A program made the position numbers and the translations under genes. Shown in pieces: positions 37,212-46,282 of a stretch of 64,000 bases of DNA (position 1 is the first letter of the stretch; every line of letters starts with the position of its first letter). The notes beneath the pieces are model-generated. The model ran no database searches. It saw nothing but the letters and a program-made list of their open reading frames with translations, and was not told the DNA's origin. The DNA is from Azotobacter paspali (lineage in GTDB: Bacteria > Pseudomonadota > Gammaproteobacteria > Pseudomonadales > Pseudomonadaceae), in the NCBI RefSeq assembly GCF_042434745.1, contig NZ_JBHLSS010000045.1. One strand, written 5' to 3'.

Positions 37212-38099
37212 ATGTACACCGCCCTGCTGCAATCGATGAACCGCCTGCACCCCCGCGCCTGGGACTTCATCCAACTGGTGCGCCTGGATCGGCCGATCGG
37301 TATCTACCTGCTGCTCTGGCCGACCCTCTGGGCGGTGTGGATCGCCGCCGACGGCGCGCCTAGCCTGAAGCAAGTGCTGATCTTCACTTGCGGCGTGATC
37401 CTCATGCGCTCGGCCGGCTGCGTGATCAACGACTTCGCCGACCGCAACTTCGACGGCCATGTCGCCCGCACCCGACAGCGTCCGCTGGCGACCGGGCGGA
37501 TTCGTACGCGCGAAGCCTGGACGCTGTTCGCCGTGCTGGTGGCCCTGAGCTTCGGCCTAGTACTGCTGACCGACCCGACCACCGTCGCCCTGTCCTTTGG
37601 CGCCCTGGCGGTGGCCTCGCTCTACCCCTTCATGAAGCGCTATACCCACCTCCCGCAATTGGTGCTCGGGGCGGCCTACTCTTGGGGCATCCCCATGGCC
37701 TTCACTGCCGCGACCGGCCGCCTGCCGCTCGAAGCCTGGCTGATCTTCGCCGCCAACCTGGCCTGGACCGTGGCCTACGACACCTACTACGCGATGACCG
37801 ACCGCGAGGAAGACCTGAAGATCGGCGTGAAATCCACCGCCATCCTTTTCGGCGCGGCCGACCGGGCGATCATCCTTGCCCTGCAGGGCCTGACCCTCGG
37901 CCTGCTGCTGGTGGTCGGGATGCGCCTAGGCCTCGGCCCGTACTTCCACCTCGGCCTGCTGGTGGCCGCCCTGTGCTTCGCCTGGGAATTCGTCGCCACT
38001 CGCCGGCGCGAACCGCAGGCCTGCTTCCGTGCCTTCCTGCACAACCACTGGGCCGGCCTGGCGATCCTGGTCGGCCTGGTTCTCGACTACGGGATTTAG
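37212..38099 (+). CDS. ubiA: 4-hydroxybenzoate octaprenyltransferase
   Basis: Joins a polyprenyl chain to 4-hydroxybenzoate in the inner membrane. The 295-residue product has about eight or nine membrane helices and the two Asp-rich motifs for prenyl diphosphate: NDFADRNFDGHVARTRQRP and YDTYYAMTDREEDLKIGVKS. The RLDRPIGIYLLLWPTLWA start is characteristic. It forms a unit with ubiC. A 95-bp gap leads to phoB. Confidence 0.97.
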   Translation: MYTALLQSMNRLHPRAWDFIQLVRLDRPIGIYLLLWPTLWAVWIAADGAPSLKQVLIFTCGVILMRSAGCVINDFADRNFDGHVARTRQRPLATGRIRTREAWTLFAVLVALSFGLVLLTDPTTVALSFGALAVASLYPFMKRYTHLPQLVLGAAYSWGIPMAFTAATGRLPLEAWLIFAANLAWTVAYDTYYAMTDREEDLKIGVKSTAILFGAADRAIILALQGLTLGLLLVVGMRLGLGPYFHLGLLVAALCFAWEFVATRRREPQACFRAFLHNHWAGLAILVGLVLDYGI

Positions 38100-38121
38100 A
38101 CATTCCAGCAGATGCGTCTAC

Positions 38122-38139
38122 TCGTCACACAACTGCAAT
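38122..38139 (+). promoter_or_regulatory. Pho box upstream of phoB
   Basis: The 18-mer TCGTCACACAACTGCAAT matches the PhoB box (CTGTCAT-N4-CTGTCAT type) at about 12 of 18 positions, with the GTCA core of the first half kept. An AT-rich TTATCTAAT block follows 7 bp downstream and can serve as the -10 region. It lies 55 bp before the phoB start and fits autoregulation. Confidence 0.7.
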
Positions 38140-38194
38140 AATTCCGTTATCTAATGCGCTGCATCGACAGGAACAACAACGGGACAGTTGCCCC

Positions 38195-38884
38195 ATGGCT
38201 GGCAAGACAATCCTTATCGTCGACGACGAGGCCCCCATCCGCGAGATGATCGCCGTTGCTCTGGAGATGGCCGGTTATGAATGCCTGGAAGCGGAGAACA
38301 CCCAGCAGGCCCACGCCATCATCGTCGACCGCCGCCCCGATCTGATCCTACTCGACTGGATGCTGCCCGGTACCTCCGGCATCGAGCTGGCCCGCCGCCT
38401 GAAGCGCGACGAACTGACCACCGGCATTCCACTGATCATGCTCACTGCCAAGGGCGAGGAAGACAACAAGATCCAGGGGCTGGAAGTCGGTGCGGACGAC
38501 TACATCACCAAGCCCTTCTCGCCGCGCGAGCTGGTCGCCCGCCTGAAGGCCGTGCTGCGCCGTACCGCCCCTGGCGACAACGAAATGCCGATCGAGATCG
38601 GTGGCCTGCGGCTCGACCCGATCAGCCACCGGGTGACCATTGATGGCAAGCCGGCCGAGATGGGGCCCACCGAGTACCGCCTGCTGCAGTTCTTCATGAC
38701 CCACCAGGAACGCGCCTATACGCGCGGCCAACTGCTCGACCAGGTCTGGGGCGGCAACGTCTATGTCGAGGAACGCACCGTCGATGTGCACATCCGCCGA
38801 CTGCGCAAGGCCCTCGGCGAGGCCTATGAAAATCTGGTACAGACGGTGCGCGGCACCGGTTATCGTTTCTCTACCAAAAGCTAA
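38195..38884 (+). CDS. phoB: Phosphate regulon response regulator PhoB
   Basis: 229-residue OmpR-family activator. The receiver domain (about 1-120) has the acidic pocket VDDE at 9-12, the phosphoacceptor D54 in LLDWMLPG and the lysine in ITKPFSPRELVARL. The winged-helix domain (about 130-229) contains MGPTEYRLLQFFM and the recognition segment ERTVDVHIRRLRKAL. Phosphorylated by PhoR when phosphate is low, it would bind the Pho boxes found here before phoB, pstC and pstS. Confidence 0.98.
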   Translation: MAGKTILIVDDEAPIREMIAVALEMAGYECLEAENTQQAHAIIVDRRPDLILLDWMLPGTSGIELARRLKRDELTTGIPLIMLTAKGEEDNKIQGLEVGADDYITKPFSPRELVARLKAVLRRTAPGDNEMPIEIGGLRLDPISHRVTIDGKPAEMGPTEYRLLQFFMTHQERAYTRGQLLDQVWGGNVYVEERTVDVHIRRLRKALGEAYENLVQTVRGTGYRFSTKS

Positions 38885-38924
38885 GCCCGGCGCCGTGCAA
38901 GGCGCCCAGGTCAAGGACGTCCCC

Positions 38925-40247
38925 GTGAAATACAACTGGCTCGGTCCGCTGCTGCGCAGTCTGCTGGCGCCCATCGCCGTCGGCCTGCTTCTCGGCCTGT
39001 TCCTCGGCGATTATGGCTGGTCGCTGTCCGGCGGCCTGGCCGCCTACCTCGCCTGGAACCTCTACCAGCTCATCCGCCTGCACCACTGGCTCAAGACCTA
39101 CCAGCCCGACGAGCCGCCGCCGGACGCCAGCGGCCTGTGGGGCGAGGTATTCGACGGCCTCTACAACATCCAGCGCCGCGACCAGCGCGTGCGCGGCCGC
39201 CTGCAGGCGGTGATCGACCGCGTGCAAGAATCCACCGCCGCCCTCAAGGATGCGGTGATCATGCTTGATGCCGAAGGCAACTTGGAGTGGTGGAACCGCG
39301 CCGCGGAAATCCTGCTCGGCCTGAAGACGCCGCAGGACAGCGGCCAGCCGATCACCAATCTGGTCCGTCATCCGCAATTCAAGGCCTACATGGACCAGAA
39401 CGACTTCAGCGCTCCCCTCGAACTGCCTTCGCCGCTCAACGACCGCCTGTACCTGCAGGTGCAAATCACCCGCTACGGCAACGGCGAGCAATTGATGCTG
39501 GTTCGCGACGTGACCCACGTGCGCCAGTTGGAGCAGATGCGCAAGGACTTCGTCGCCAACGTCTCCCACGAGTTGCGTACACCGCTGACGGTGGTCGCCG
39601 GCTACCTGGAGCCCATGCTGGAACATGCCGACGAGGTGAACCCGCGCTGGCGCCGTCCCCTGCAGCAGATGCAGCAGCAGGCCGAACGCATGAAGAACCT
39701 GCTCGACGACCTGCTGCTGCTGGCCCGCCTAGAAGCGAACGACAACCAGCAACTCAGGCAGCCGGTGGAGGTGGAGCCGCTACTGCAGGCGATCGTCAAG
39801 GATGCCCAGATCCTCTCCGGCGCGGACGAGCACCGCATCCTGCTCGACGCAGAGCCGGACCTCGCCCTCAAGGGCAACGAGGCGGAACTGAGCAGCGCCT
39901 TTTCCAACCTGGTGTACAACGCGGTGAAATACACCCCGCCCGGCGGCGAGATTCGCCTGCGCTGGTGGAGCGACCGCGACGGCGCCCACCTGAGCGTGCA
40001 GGACACCGGCATCGGCATCGAATCCCGACACCTGACGCGGCTGACCGAACGCTTCTACCGGGTCGACGCCAGCCGCTCGGCTAGCACCGGCGGCACCGGA
40101 CTGGGGCTGGCCATCGTCAAGCACGCGCTGATCCACCACAACGGCCGCCTGGAGATCGCCAGCGAGCCCGGCAAGGGCAGCCTGTTCACCTGCCATTTCC
40201 CGGCGACTCAACTGATGGAAGGCCGGGCGCTCGACAACGCCTCTTGA
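38925..40247 (+). CDS. phoR: Phosphate regulon sensor kinase PhoR
   Basis: 440-residue membrane histidine kinase. Two N-terminal hydrophobic segments (about 8-28 and 33-52) anchor it with almost no periplasmic loop. A PAS domain (about 95-195) follows, then HisKA with H215 in VSHELRTPL and an ATPase domain with the N box NLVYNAVKYTPPGG, DTGIGI and GGTGLGLAIVKH. As in E. coli, it likely senses phosphate through the Pst transporter and PhoU, not directly. The start is a GTG at 38925 with an AAGGA site 7 bp upstream. Confidence 0.96.
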   Translation: MKYNWLGPLLRSLLAPIAVGLLLGLFLGDYGWSLSGGLAAYLAWNLYQLIRLHHWLKTYQPDEPPPDASGLWGEVFDGLYNIQRRDQRVRGRLQAVIDRVQESTAALKDAVIMLDAEGNLEWWNRAAEILLGLKTPQDSGQPITNLVRHPQFKAYMDQNDFSAPLELPSPLNDRLYLQVQITRYGNGEQLMLVRDVTHVRQLEQMRKDFVANVSHELRTPLTVVAGYLEPMLEHADEVNPRWRRPLQQMQQQAERMKNLLDDLLLLARLEANDNQQLRQPVEVEPLLQAIVKDAQILSGADEHRILLDAEPDLALKGNEAELSSAFSNLVYNAVKYTPPGGEIRLRWWSDRDGAHLSVQDTGIGIESRHLTRLTERFYRVDASRSASTGGTGLGLAIVKHALIHHNGRLEIASEPGKGSLFTCHFPATQLMEGRALDNAS

Positions 40248-40304
40248 AAGTGTGCCCCGAGGCCCTAATATGCCCCCTCTTGTCAATCATTTCGCGAATA
40301 CCCC

Positions 40305-41696
40305 ATGGACCCCTCCCCGAGTAGCAGTACCGACTTCGCCTATTTCGCCGATCTCGGCCTCATTCTCTTCGCTCTGTTCCTCGTCCTGCTGAACGGTTTC
40401 TTCGTCGCCGCCGAATTCGCCATGGTCAAGCTGCGCGCCACCCGCGTGGAACTGATCGCCGGCCAGAACGGCTGGAGCGGACAGATCCTGCGCCGTGTGC
40501 ACGCCCAACTGGATGCCTACCTCTCGGCCTGCCAACTGGGCATCACCCTTGCCTCCCTGGGACTCGGCTGGGTCGGTGAGCCGGCCTTCGCCCATCTGCT
40601 CGAACCGCTCATGGCTAGACTCGGCATCGACACGCCGGCGCTGATCCACGGGGTGTCCTTCTTCACCGCGTTCTTCATCATCTCCTATCTGCACATCGTG
40701 GTCGGCGAACTGGCCCCCAAGTCTTGGGCGATCCGCCAACCGGAGCGGCTGTCGCTGTGGACTGCCGTTCCCCTGTACCTGTTCTACTGGCTGATGTACC
40801 CGGCGATCTGGCTGCTCAACGCCAGCGCCAACACCATCCTGCGCATCGCCGGCCAGGGCGGTGCGGATGCCCATCACGAGCACCAGTACAGCCTCGACGA
40901 GCTGAAGCTGATCCTGTACTCGAGCCGGGCCCACGACCCTAGCGACCAGGACATGCGCGTACTGGCCTCGGCGGTGGAAATGGGCGAACTCGAAGTGGTG
41001 GACTGGGCCAACTCCCGCGAGGACCTAGTCTATCTGGAGCGCGACGCGCCGCTGGACGAGGTCATGAGCACCTTCCGCCGGCACAAGTACAGCCGCTACC
41101 CGGTGCACGACGAGGACACCGGGCGCTTCGTCGGCGTGCTGCACATCAAAGACCTGCTGATGCACCTCTCCCTGCTGGAAATATTGCCCTCGGCGTTGAA
41201 GATCGACGAACTGATGCGCCCGATCGAGCGGGTCGATCGGCACATGCCCCTGACCGAGCTGCTCGATCGCTTCCGCCGCGGTGGCTCGCACTTCGCGCTG
41301 GTCGAGGAAGCCGACGGCAAGGTGGTCGGTTACCTGACCATGGAGGACGTGCTGGAAGCACTGGTCGGCGATATCCAGGACGAGCACCGTAAGGCCGAGC
41401 GCGGCATCGTCGCCTACCAGCCGGGCAAACTGCTGGTGCGTGGCGACACGCCGCTGTTCAAGGTCGAGCGCCTGCTGCAGATCAGCCTGCCGGCAAGCCT
41501 CGAAGCCGATACTCTGTCCGGGCTGATCCACGAGACGCTCAAGCGGCTGCCCGAAGAGGACGAAGTGCTGGAAACCCAAGGCCTGCGCATCATCGTCAAG
41601 AAGATGAAAGGGCCGAAGGTCGTTCTGGCCAAGGTGCTCAAGCTGGCGAGTCCGTTCGCTCCATTCCCCTCTTCGGAGGGGCGCAGGTCGGGTTAA
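40305..41696 (+). CDS. CNNM/CorC-HlyC family CBS-domain membrane protein
   Basis: 463 residues: a DUF21 transmembrane domain (about 1-200, LNGFFVAAEFAMVKLRATR), a pair of CBS domains (about 215-335, seen in FRRHKYSRYPVHDEDTG and GSHFALVEEADGKVVGYLTM) and a C-terminal CorC-HlyC domain. Relatives take part in magnesium/cobalt efflux or resistance; the ion is not fixed. It lies 57 bp after phoR and is often near phoBR in pseudomonads, though no Pho box is evident. Confidence 0.9.
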   Translation: MDPSPSSSTDFAYFADLGLILFALFLVLLNGFFVAAEFAMVKLRATRVELIAGQNGWSGQILRRVHAQLDAYLSACQLGITLASLGLGWVGEPAFAHLLEPLMARLGIDTPALIHGVSFFTAFFIISYLHIVVGELAPKSWAIRQPERLSLWTAVPLYLFYWLMYPAIWLLNASANTILRIAGQGGADAHHEHQYSLDELKLILYSSRAHDPSDQDMRVLASAVEMGELEVVDWANSREDLVYLERDAPLDEVMSTFRRHKYSRYPVHDEDTGRFVGVLHIKDLLMHLSLLEILPSALKIDELMRPIERVDRHMPLTELLDRFRRGGSHFALVEEADGKVVGYLTMEDVLEALVGDIQDEHRKAERGIVAYQPGKLLVRGDTPLFKVERLLQISLPASLEADTLSGLIHETLKRLPEEDEVLETQGLRIIVKKMKGPKVVLAKVLKLASPFAPFPSSEGRRSG

Positions 41697-41780
41697 AACC
41701 TGACAGGATGGGGCGGCAACAAGTCATCGGGTACGACGCCAACTTAGCCGGTGCACAGCCAATCGGCGAACGGGGATCGC

Positions 41781-42749
41781 TCAATCGCCGCCGACGGCGA
41801 AGTTCGGCAGGGCATTGACCGGCTGGCTGAACTGGAAGGGAATCGACTCCACCGCCAGACCGACATTGCGCTGCACCACGAAGTGCAAGTGCGGCCCGGT
41901 ACTGCGGCCAGTGTTGCCGGAACGGGCGATCGGCGTGCCGGCCTTGATCCGCTGGCCCTCGCTCACCTGCACGGAGCCCTCCTGCAGATGCAAATAGACG
42001 CCCATGGTGCCGTCCTCGTGGAGGATGCGCACCTGGTTGCCACCCGGATTGGGGCTGCGCCCGTGCTGGTCGTTCTCCGTATGCACCACTACTCCGCTGC
42101 GGGCGGCGACGATCGGCGTCCCCACCGGCATGGCGATGTCCACGGCATGGCGTCCCCTGGGCGTGTAATGACTGTACTGGCCGTTGGCGCCCTGGGTCAG
42201 GCGAAAAGGGCCGCCGCGCCAGGGCAGCGGATAGCGGTGCGGCTGCGGTCGCAGCCGCGGGTCGCCCAGGGCATGGCGCAGCTTGGGGGTGTAGCGCATC
42301 GGCTGGTCCGGATCGCGCGGCGCCAGGGTGGCCAGGCGGATCTGGCTGCGCGGCGGCACTATCCAGCGAATGGGCCTGTTCGGCGCGCCGCTGACGTTGG
42401 CGAGCCCATCCAGGCTTAACTCGACCTCCACCGGTGCGAACATGTCGTTCTGCACCCGCAGGGTGTGGCCACCGGCATGCTTGAAGGTGTCCAGACGCAC
42501 CCGGTCGTCCGGCGCGTCGCTGCGCGACGACACCGGCTCCGGCAGCCGGCCGGCCGGAATCGCGCGCAGACTGCGCAGACCGCGCAGGCCGCGGCCGGGC
42601 TGAATCACGTGGATAACCCGCGCGCCGGGACGGGCCTTGTCGCCATAGCTGACCACGCCGTTGGCGTCGACATGCTCGTAGATGGTCACGGCCGTCGCCG
42701 GTGCGGCCAAGACAAGAGAAACGGCGAACAGTAACGGGCGTCCCAGCAT
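41781..42749 (-). CDS. M23-family peptidase with N-terminal DUF4124-like region
   Basis: 322 residues. A signal peptide (about 1-20, AAPATA) precedes a VTIYEHVDANGVVSYGDKAR segment resembling DUF4124 and a beta-rich middle. The C-terminal LytM domain (about 190-310) has the zinc ligands in GRHAVDIAMPVGTP and GPHLHFVV. It is probably a periplasmic peptidoglycan endopeptidase or a LytM-type amidase activator. The open frame extends far upstream across phoU, but the ATG at 42749 with its signal peptide is the sensible start. Confidence 0.88.
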   Translation of the reverse strand: MLGRPLLFAVSLVLAAPATAVTIYEHVDANGVVSYGDKARPGARVIHVIQPGRGLRGLRSLRAIPAGRLPEPVSSRSDAPDDRVRLDTFKHAGGHTLRVQNDMFAPVEVELSLDGLANVSGAPNRPIRWIVPPRSQIRLATLAPRDPDQPMRYTPKLRHALGDPRLRPQPHRYPLPWRGGPFRLTQGANGQYSHYTPRGRHAVDIAMPVGTPIVAARSGVVVHTENDQHGRSPNPGGNQVRILHEDGTMGVYLHLQEGSVQVSEGQRIKAGTPIARSGNTGRSTGPHLHFVVQRNVGLAVESIPFQFSQPVNALPNFAVGGD

Positions 42750-42880
42750 CGTTGCATGGCTCAGGATTGTTGGACGGGACGCGAAGACTAACAGCGCCGC
42801 CCACTTATCGCGAGTCGATGAGATCAAGCCTATGACGAAAAGTGCGCCCGAGCCGACGAGCGGCATACCGTTCGTCGGCC

Positions 42881-43624
42881 TCATTCGCGAGCGGGCGCTT
42901 CGCCGACCTCCCCTTCTTGCGCCGGCTTCTTGCGGCCCAGCCCGGTGTGGCGTACATCGGTGCCACGCACCAGGTAGATCACCAGTTCGGCGATATTGCG
43001 CGCATGATCGCCGATCCGCTCCAGCGAGCGCAGCGCCCAGATCACGTTGAGCACGCGGGATATCGAACGCGGGTCCTCCATCATGTAGGTGGCCAGCTCG
43101 CGCAGAGCGCTTTTGTACTCGCGGTCGACGACCTTGTCGTAGCGCGCCACCGACAGCGCCAGGTCGGCATCGAAGCGGGCGAAAGCGTCGAGCGTCTCCT
43201 GGACCATCTTGCGGACCTGCTCGCCGATGTGGCGGATCTCCACGTAGCCACGCGGCGATTCGCCTTCCTCGCAGAGCAGGATGGCGCGCTTGGCGATTTT
43301 GGTGGCCTCGTCGCCGATGCGCTCGAGGTCGATCACCGACTTGGAGATGCTGATGATCAGGCGCAGATCGGAAGCCGCCGGCTGGCGGCGGGCGAGGATG
43401 CGCATGCATTCCTCGTCGATGCTGCGCTCCATTTGATTAGTCTGGCTGTCGATCTCGCGCACCTGGGCGGCGAGTCCCGAATCGGCCTCGATCAGGGCGG
43501 TCACTGCATCGTTGACCTGCTTCTCGACCAGGCCGCCCATGGCCAGCAGTTGGCTGCGCACGCCCTCCAGCTCTTCGTTGAACTGCTGGGAGATATGCAG
43601 GGAAATGTTGTCTTTGTCGATCAT
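42881..43624 (-). CDS. phoU: Phosphate signalling protein PhoU
   Basis: 247-residue all-helical protein with two PhoU domains. The metal-binding EIDSQTNQMERSIDEECMRI and its second copy-like region around DRILNVIWALRSLERIGDHARNIAE are visible. PhoU couples the Pst transporter to PhoR and keeps the regulon off when phosphate is high. It is last in the pstS-pstC-pstA-pstB-phoU run, 51 bp after pstB. Confidence 0.96.
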   Translation of the reverse strand: MIDKDNISLHISQQFNEELEGVRSQLLAMGGLVEKQVNDAVTALIEADSGLAAQVREIDSQTNQMERSIDEECMRILARRQPAASDLRLIISISKSVIDLERIGDEATKIAKRAILLCEEGESPRGYVEIRHIGEQVRKMVQETLDAFARFDADLALSVARYDKVVDREYKSALRELATYMMEDPRSISRVLNVIWALRSLERIGDHARNIAELVIYLVRGTDVRHTGLGRKKPAQEGEVGEAPARE

Positions 43625-43675
43625 GGTTCGCTCCGCACGAAAGCTGAAGGCTGCTAGTCTCGATTCCGGCCACGA

Positions 43676-44509
43676 TCAGCCGTAACGGCCGGTGATGTAA
43701 TCCTCGGTCTGCTTCTGTGCCGGGTTGGTGAACAGGGTGTCGGTGTCGCCGTATTCGATCAGCTTGCCCATGTACATGAACGCGGTGTAGTCGGACACTC
43801 GGGCAGCTTGCTGCATGTTGTGGGTGACGATGACGATGGTGTACTTGGACTTCAGCTCGAAGATCAGTTCCTCGACCTTGAGAGTAGAGATCGGATCGAG
43901 TGCCGAGCAAGGCTCGTCGAGCAACAGCACCTCCGGCTCGACCGCGATGGTGCGGGCGATGACCAGGCGCTGCTGCTGGCCGCCGGAAAGACCGAGGGCG
44001 GAATCGTGCAAGCGGTCCTTGACCTCGTCCCACAACGCGGCTCCCTTCAGCGCCCACTCGACCGCATCGTCCAGGGTGCGCTTCTTGTTGATGCCCTGGA
44101 TGCGCAGGCCGTAGACCACGTTCTCGTAGATGCTCTTGGGGAAGGGGTTGGGCTTCTGGAACACCATGCCGACGCGCCGGCGCAGTTCGGCGACGTCCAC
44201 GCCCTTGCGGTAGATGTCCTGTCCGTCGAGCTTGATCCCTCCCTCCACGCGACAGCCGTCGACCAGATCGTTCATCCGGTTGAAGCAACGCAGCAAGGTC
44301 GACTTGCCGCAGCCGCTCGGCCCGATGAAGGCGGTCACACGGTTCTTCGGGATGTTCATGCGGACGTCGTAGATCGCCTGCTTGTCGCCGTAGAACAGCT
44401 TGAGGCCGGGGACCTCGAGAGCCACCGGCTCGCTGGCCAGGTCGAAGGTCTGCTTCTTGCGGCCAAGGGCGTCGAGGTTGATGCCGTGGCTAGCGGATTC
44501 TTGTTGCAT
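43676..44509 (-). CDS. pstB: Phosphate ABC transporter ATP-binding protein
   Basis: 277-residue ATPase that drives high-affinity phosphate import. Walker A GPSGCGKST is at about 63-71, the signature LSGGQQQRL near 175, and Walker B LLLDEPCSALDP follows. A 30-residue N-terminal extension precedes the usual start of the fold. It lies 80 bp after pstA and probably shares its message. Confidence 0.98.
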   Translation of the reverse strand: MQQESASHGINLDALGRKKQTFDLASEPVALEVPGLKLFYGDKQAIYDVRMNIPKNRVTAFIGPSGCGKSTLLRCFNRMNDLVDGCRVEGGIKLDGQDIYRKGVDVAELRRRVGMVFQKPNPFPKSIYENVVYGLRIQGINKKRTLDDAVEWALKGAALWDEVKDRLHDSALGLSGGQQQRLVIARTIAVEPEVLLLDEPCSALDPISTLKVEELIFELKSKYTIVIVTHNMQQAARVSDYTAFMYMGKLIEYGDTDTLFTNPAQKQTEDYITGRYG

Positions 44510-44589
44510 GAGTCACTCCGTTCAAGCATGGAGCCCGAAGCCGACAGCCGAACTTCTCGCGGGTTCGACTGCCGGTTTCCAGCCGGTGT

Positions 44590-46260
44590 TTAGTGATCCA
44601 GCGCCTTGTACTTTTCGCGCAGGCGGTTGCGGATGTACACCGCGCTCAGGTTGAGCAGGGCGATCACCAGCACCAGCAGCAGCGCGGTGGCGTACACCAG
44701 CGGGCGGGCCGCCTCGACGTTGGGGCTCTGGAAACCGACGTCGTAGATGTGGAAACCCAGGTGCATGATTTTCTGGTCGAGGTGCAGGTAGGGGTAGTTG
44801 CCGTCCACCGGCAAGCTCGGTGCCAGCTTGACCACGCCGACCAGCATCAGCGGTGCCACCTCGCCAGCGGCGCGGGCCACGGCGAGGATCAGGCCGGTCA
44901 TCATTGCCGGACTGGCCATCGGCAACACGACTTTCCACAGCGTTTCCGCCTTGGTCGCGCCGAGCGCCAGCGACCCCTCGCGCAGGGCGCGCGGGATGCG
45001 TGCCAGACCTTCCTCGGTGGAGACGATCACCACCGGCACGGCAAGGATCGCCAGGGTCAGCGAGGCCCACAGCAGGCCCGGAGTGCCGAAGGTCGGTGCC
45101 GGCAGGGCCTCGGCGAAGAGCAGCCGGTCGATCGAGCCACCCAGCACGTAGACGAAGAAGCCCAGGCCGAATACGCCGTAGACGATCGCCGGCACCCCGG
45201 CCAGGTTGTTCACCGCGATGCGGATCACTCGCGTCAAAGGCCCCTGCTTGGCGTACTCGCGCAGATAGATCGCCGCCAGCACACCGAACGGAGTGACCAG
45301 CACCGCCATGATCAGGGTCATCATCACGGTGCCGAAGATCGCCGGGAAGATGCCGCCCTCGGTATTGGCCTCGCGCGGCTCGTCGCTGACGAACTCCCAG
45401 AGCTTGGCAAAATAGAAGCCGAACTTCTCGCCGAGCCCCATGGCATTCGGCTGGTAGGCGCGCACCACCTTGCCCAGGGTGATCTCCTCTTCGCGGCCAT
45501 CCGCCGTGCGCACCAGGACGCTGTCACGATTGAACTCCTGCCGCAGCACGACCAGCTGGCTCTCCAGCTCCCGGTATCTGGCGCCCCACTGGGCGCGCTC
45601 GGCGGCCAGGTCGGCCTGGGCATCGGCGTCCAGATCACCGCTGAGCTCCAGGCTACGCTCCTTGAGGCGCAACCGCTCGAGGGCATAGTTGACGCGACCG
45701 ATGCCCGCCTTTTCCAGTTGGGCCAGTTGCTCGTGCAATCCGGCGACCCGCTCGATGCGCGACAGCAATTCCTTCCAGGCGCCCTCGCCTTCGGCTACCA
45801 ACCGGCCGCTTTCCTTCACACCGAGCAGATAGCCGTAGAAATTGCCCCACTCGCGGCGTTCGAACACCACCAGGCTTTTTGGCTTGCGCGGATTGGCCAG
45901 CCACTCGCCCACCACCCAGTTGAAATCGGCGCCGAACAGCTCGCGGTTACCGACCTTGAGCAACTCGCGGGTCATGAATTCGCCGCCGTCGGCGTCCACC
46001 GGCAGACCGCTGGCGGCCAACCGCGCACGCGGCACTTCCTCGGCCTCCACCACCTCGCCGGCGACCACCTGCGCCGGCTGGCCGGGAACCTGATAGTCGG
46101 CCTCCAGTACGTCGGCCGGCCAGAAGTGACCGAGGCCGCGCACCGCGATCAGCATCAGCAGGCCGATGGTCATGATCACGGCGATGGACACACCGCCGCC
46201 GGTCATCCAGACCCACGGCGAGCCGCTCTTGAACCAGGTTTTCAGATTTTGCTGTTTCAC
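44590..46260 (-). CDS. pstA: Phosphate ABC transporter permease PstA, long form
   Basis: Inner-membrane permease subunit of the Pst system. At 556 residues it is nearly twice the length of E. coli PstA. After a first membrane helix (about 18-38), a hydrophilic insertion of some 230 residues, largely helical and charged, precedes the MetI-type permease domain (about 300-550, with EEGLARIPRALREGSLALGATK as the ATPase-contact loop). Long PstA forms are known in pseudomonads. The start is a GTG at 46260 after an AAGGTAG site, 22 bp after pstC. Confidence 0.95.
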   Translation of the reverse strand: MKQQNLKTWFKSGSPWVWMTGGGVSIAVIMTIGLLMLIAVRGLGHFWPADVLEADYQVPGQPAQVVAGEVVEAEEVPRARLAASGLPVDADGGEFMTRELLKVGNRELFGADFNWVVGEWLANPRKPKSLVVFERREWGNFYGYLLGVKESGRLVAEGEGAWKELLSRIERVAGLHEQLAQLEKAGIGRVNYALERLRLKERSLELSGDLDADAQADLAAERAQWGARYRELESQLVVLRQEFNRDSVLVRTADGREEEITLGKVVRAYQPNAMGLGEKFGFYFAKLWEFVSDEPREANTEGGIFPAIFGTVMMTLIMAVLVTPFGVLAAIYLREYAKQGPLTRVIRIAVNNLAGVPAIVYGVFGLGFFVYVLGGSIDRLLFAEALPAPTFGTPGLLWASLTLAILAVPVVIVSTEEGLARIPRALREGSLALGATKAETLWKVVLPMASPAMMTGLILAVARAAGEVAPLMLVGVVKLAPSLPVDGNYPYLHLDQKIMHLGFHIYDVGFQSPNVEAARPLVYATALLLVLVIALLNLSAVYIRNRLREKYKALDH

Positions 46261-46282
46261 GGTCGTCTACCTTTTCCGACGT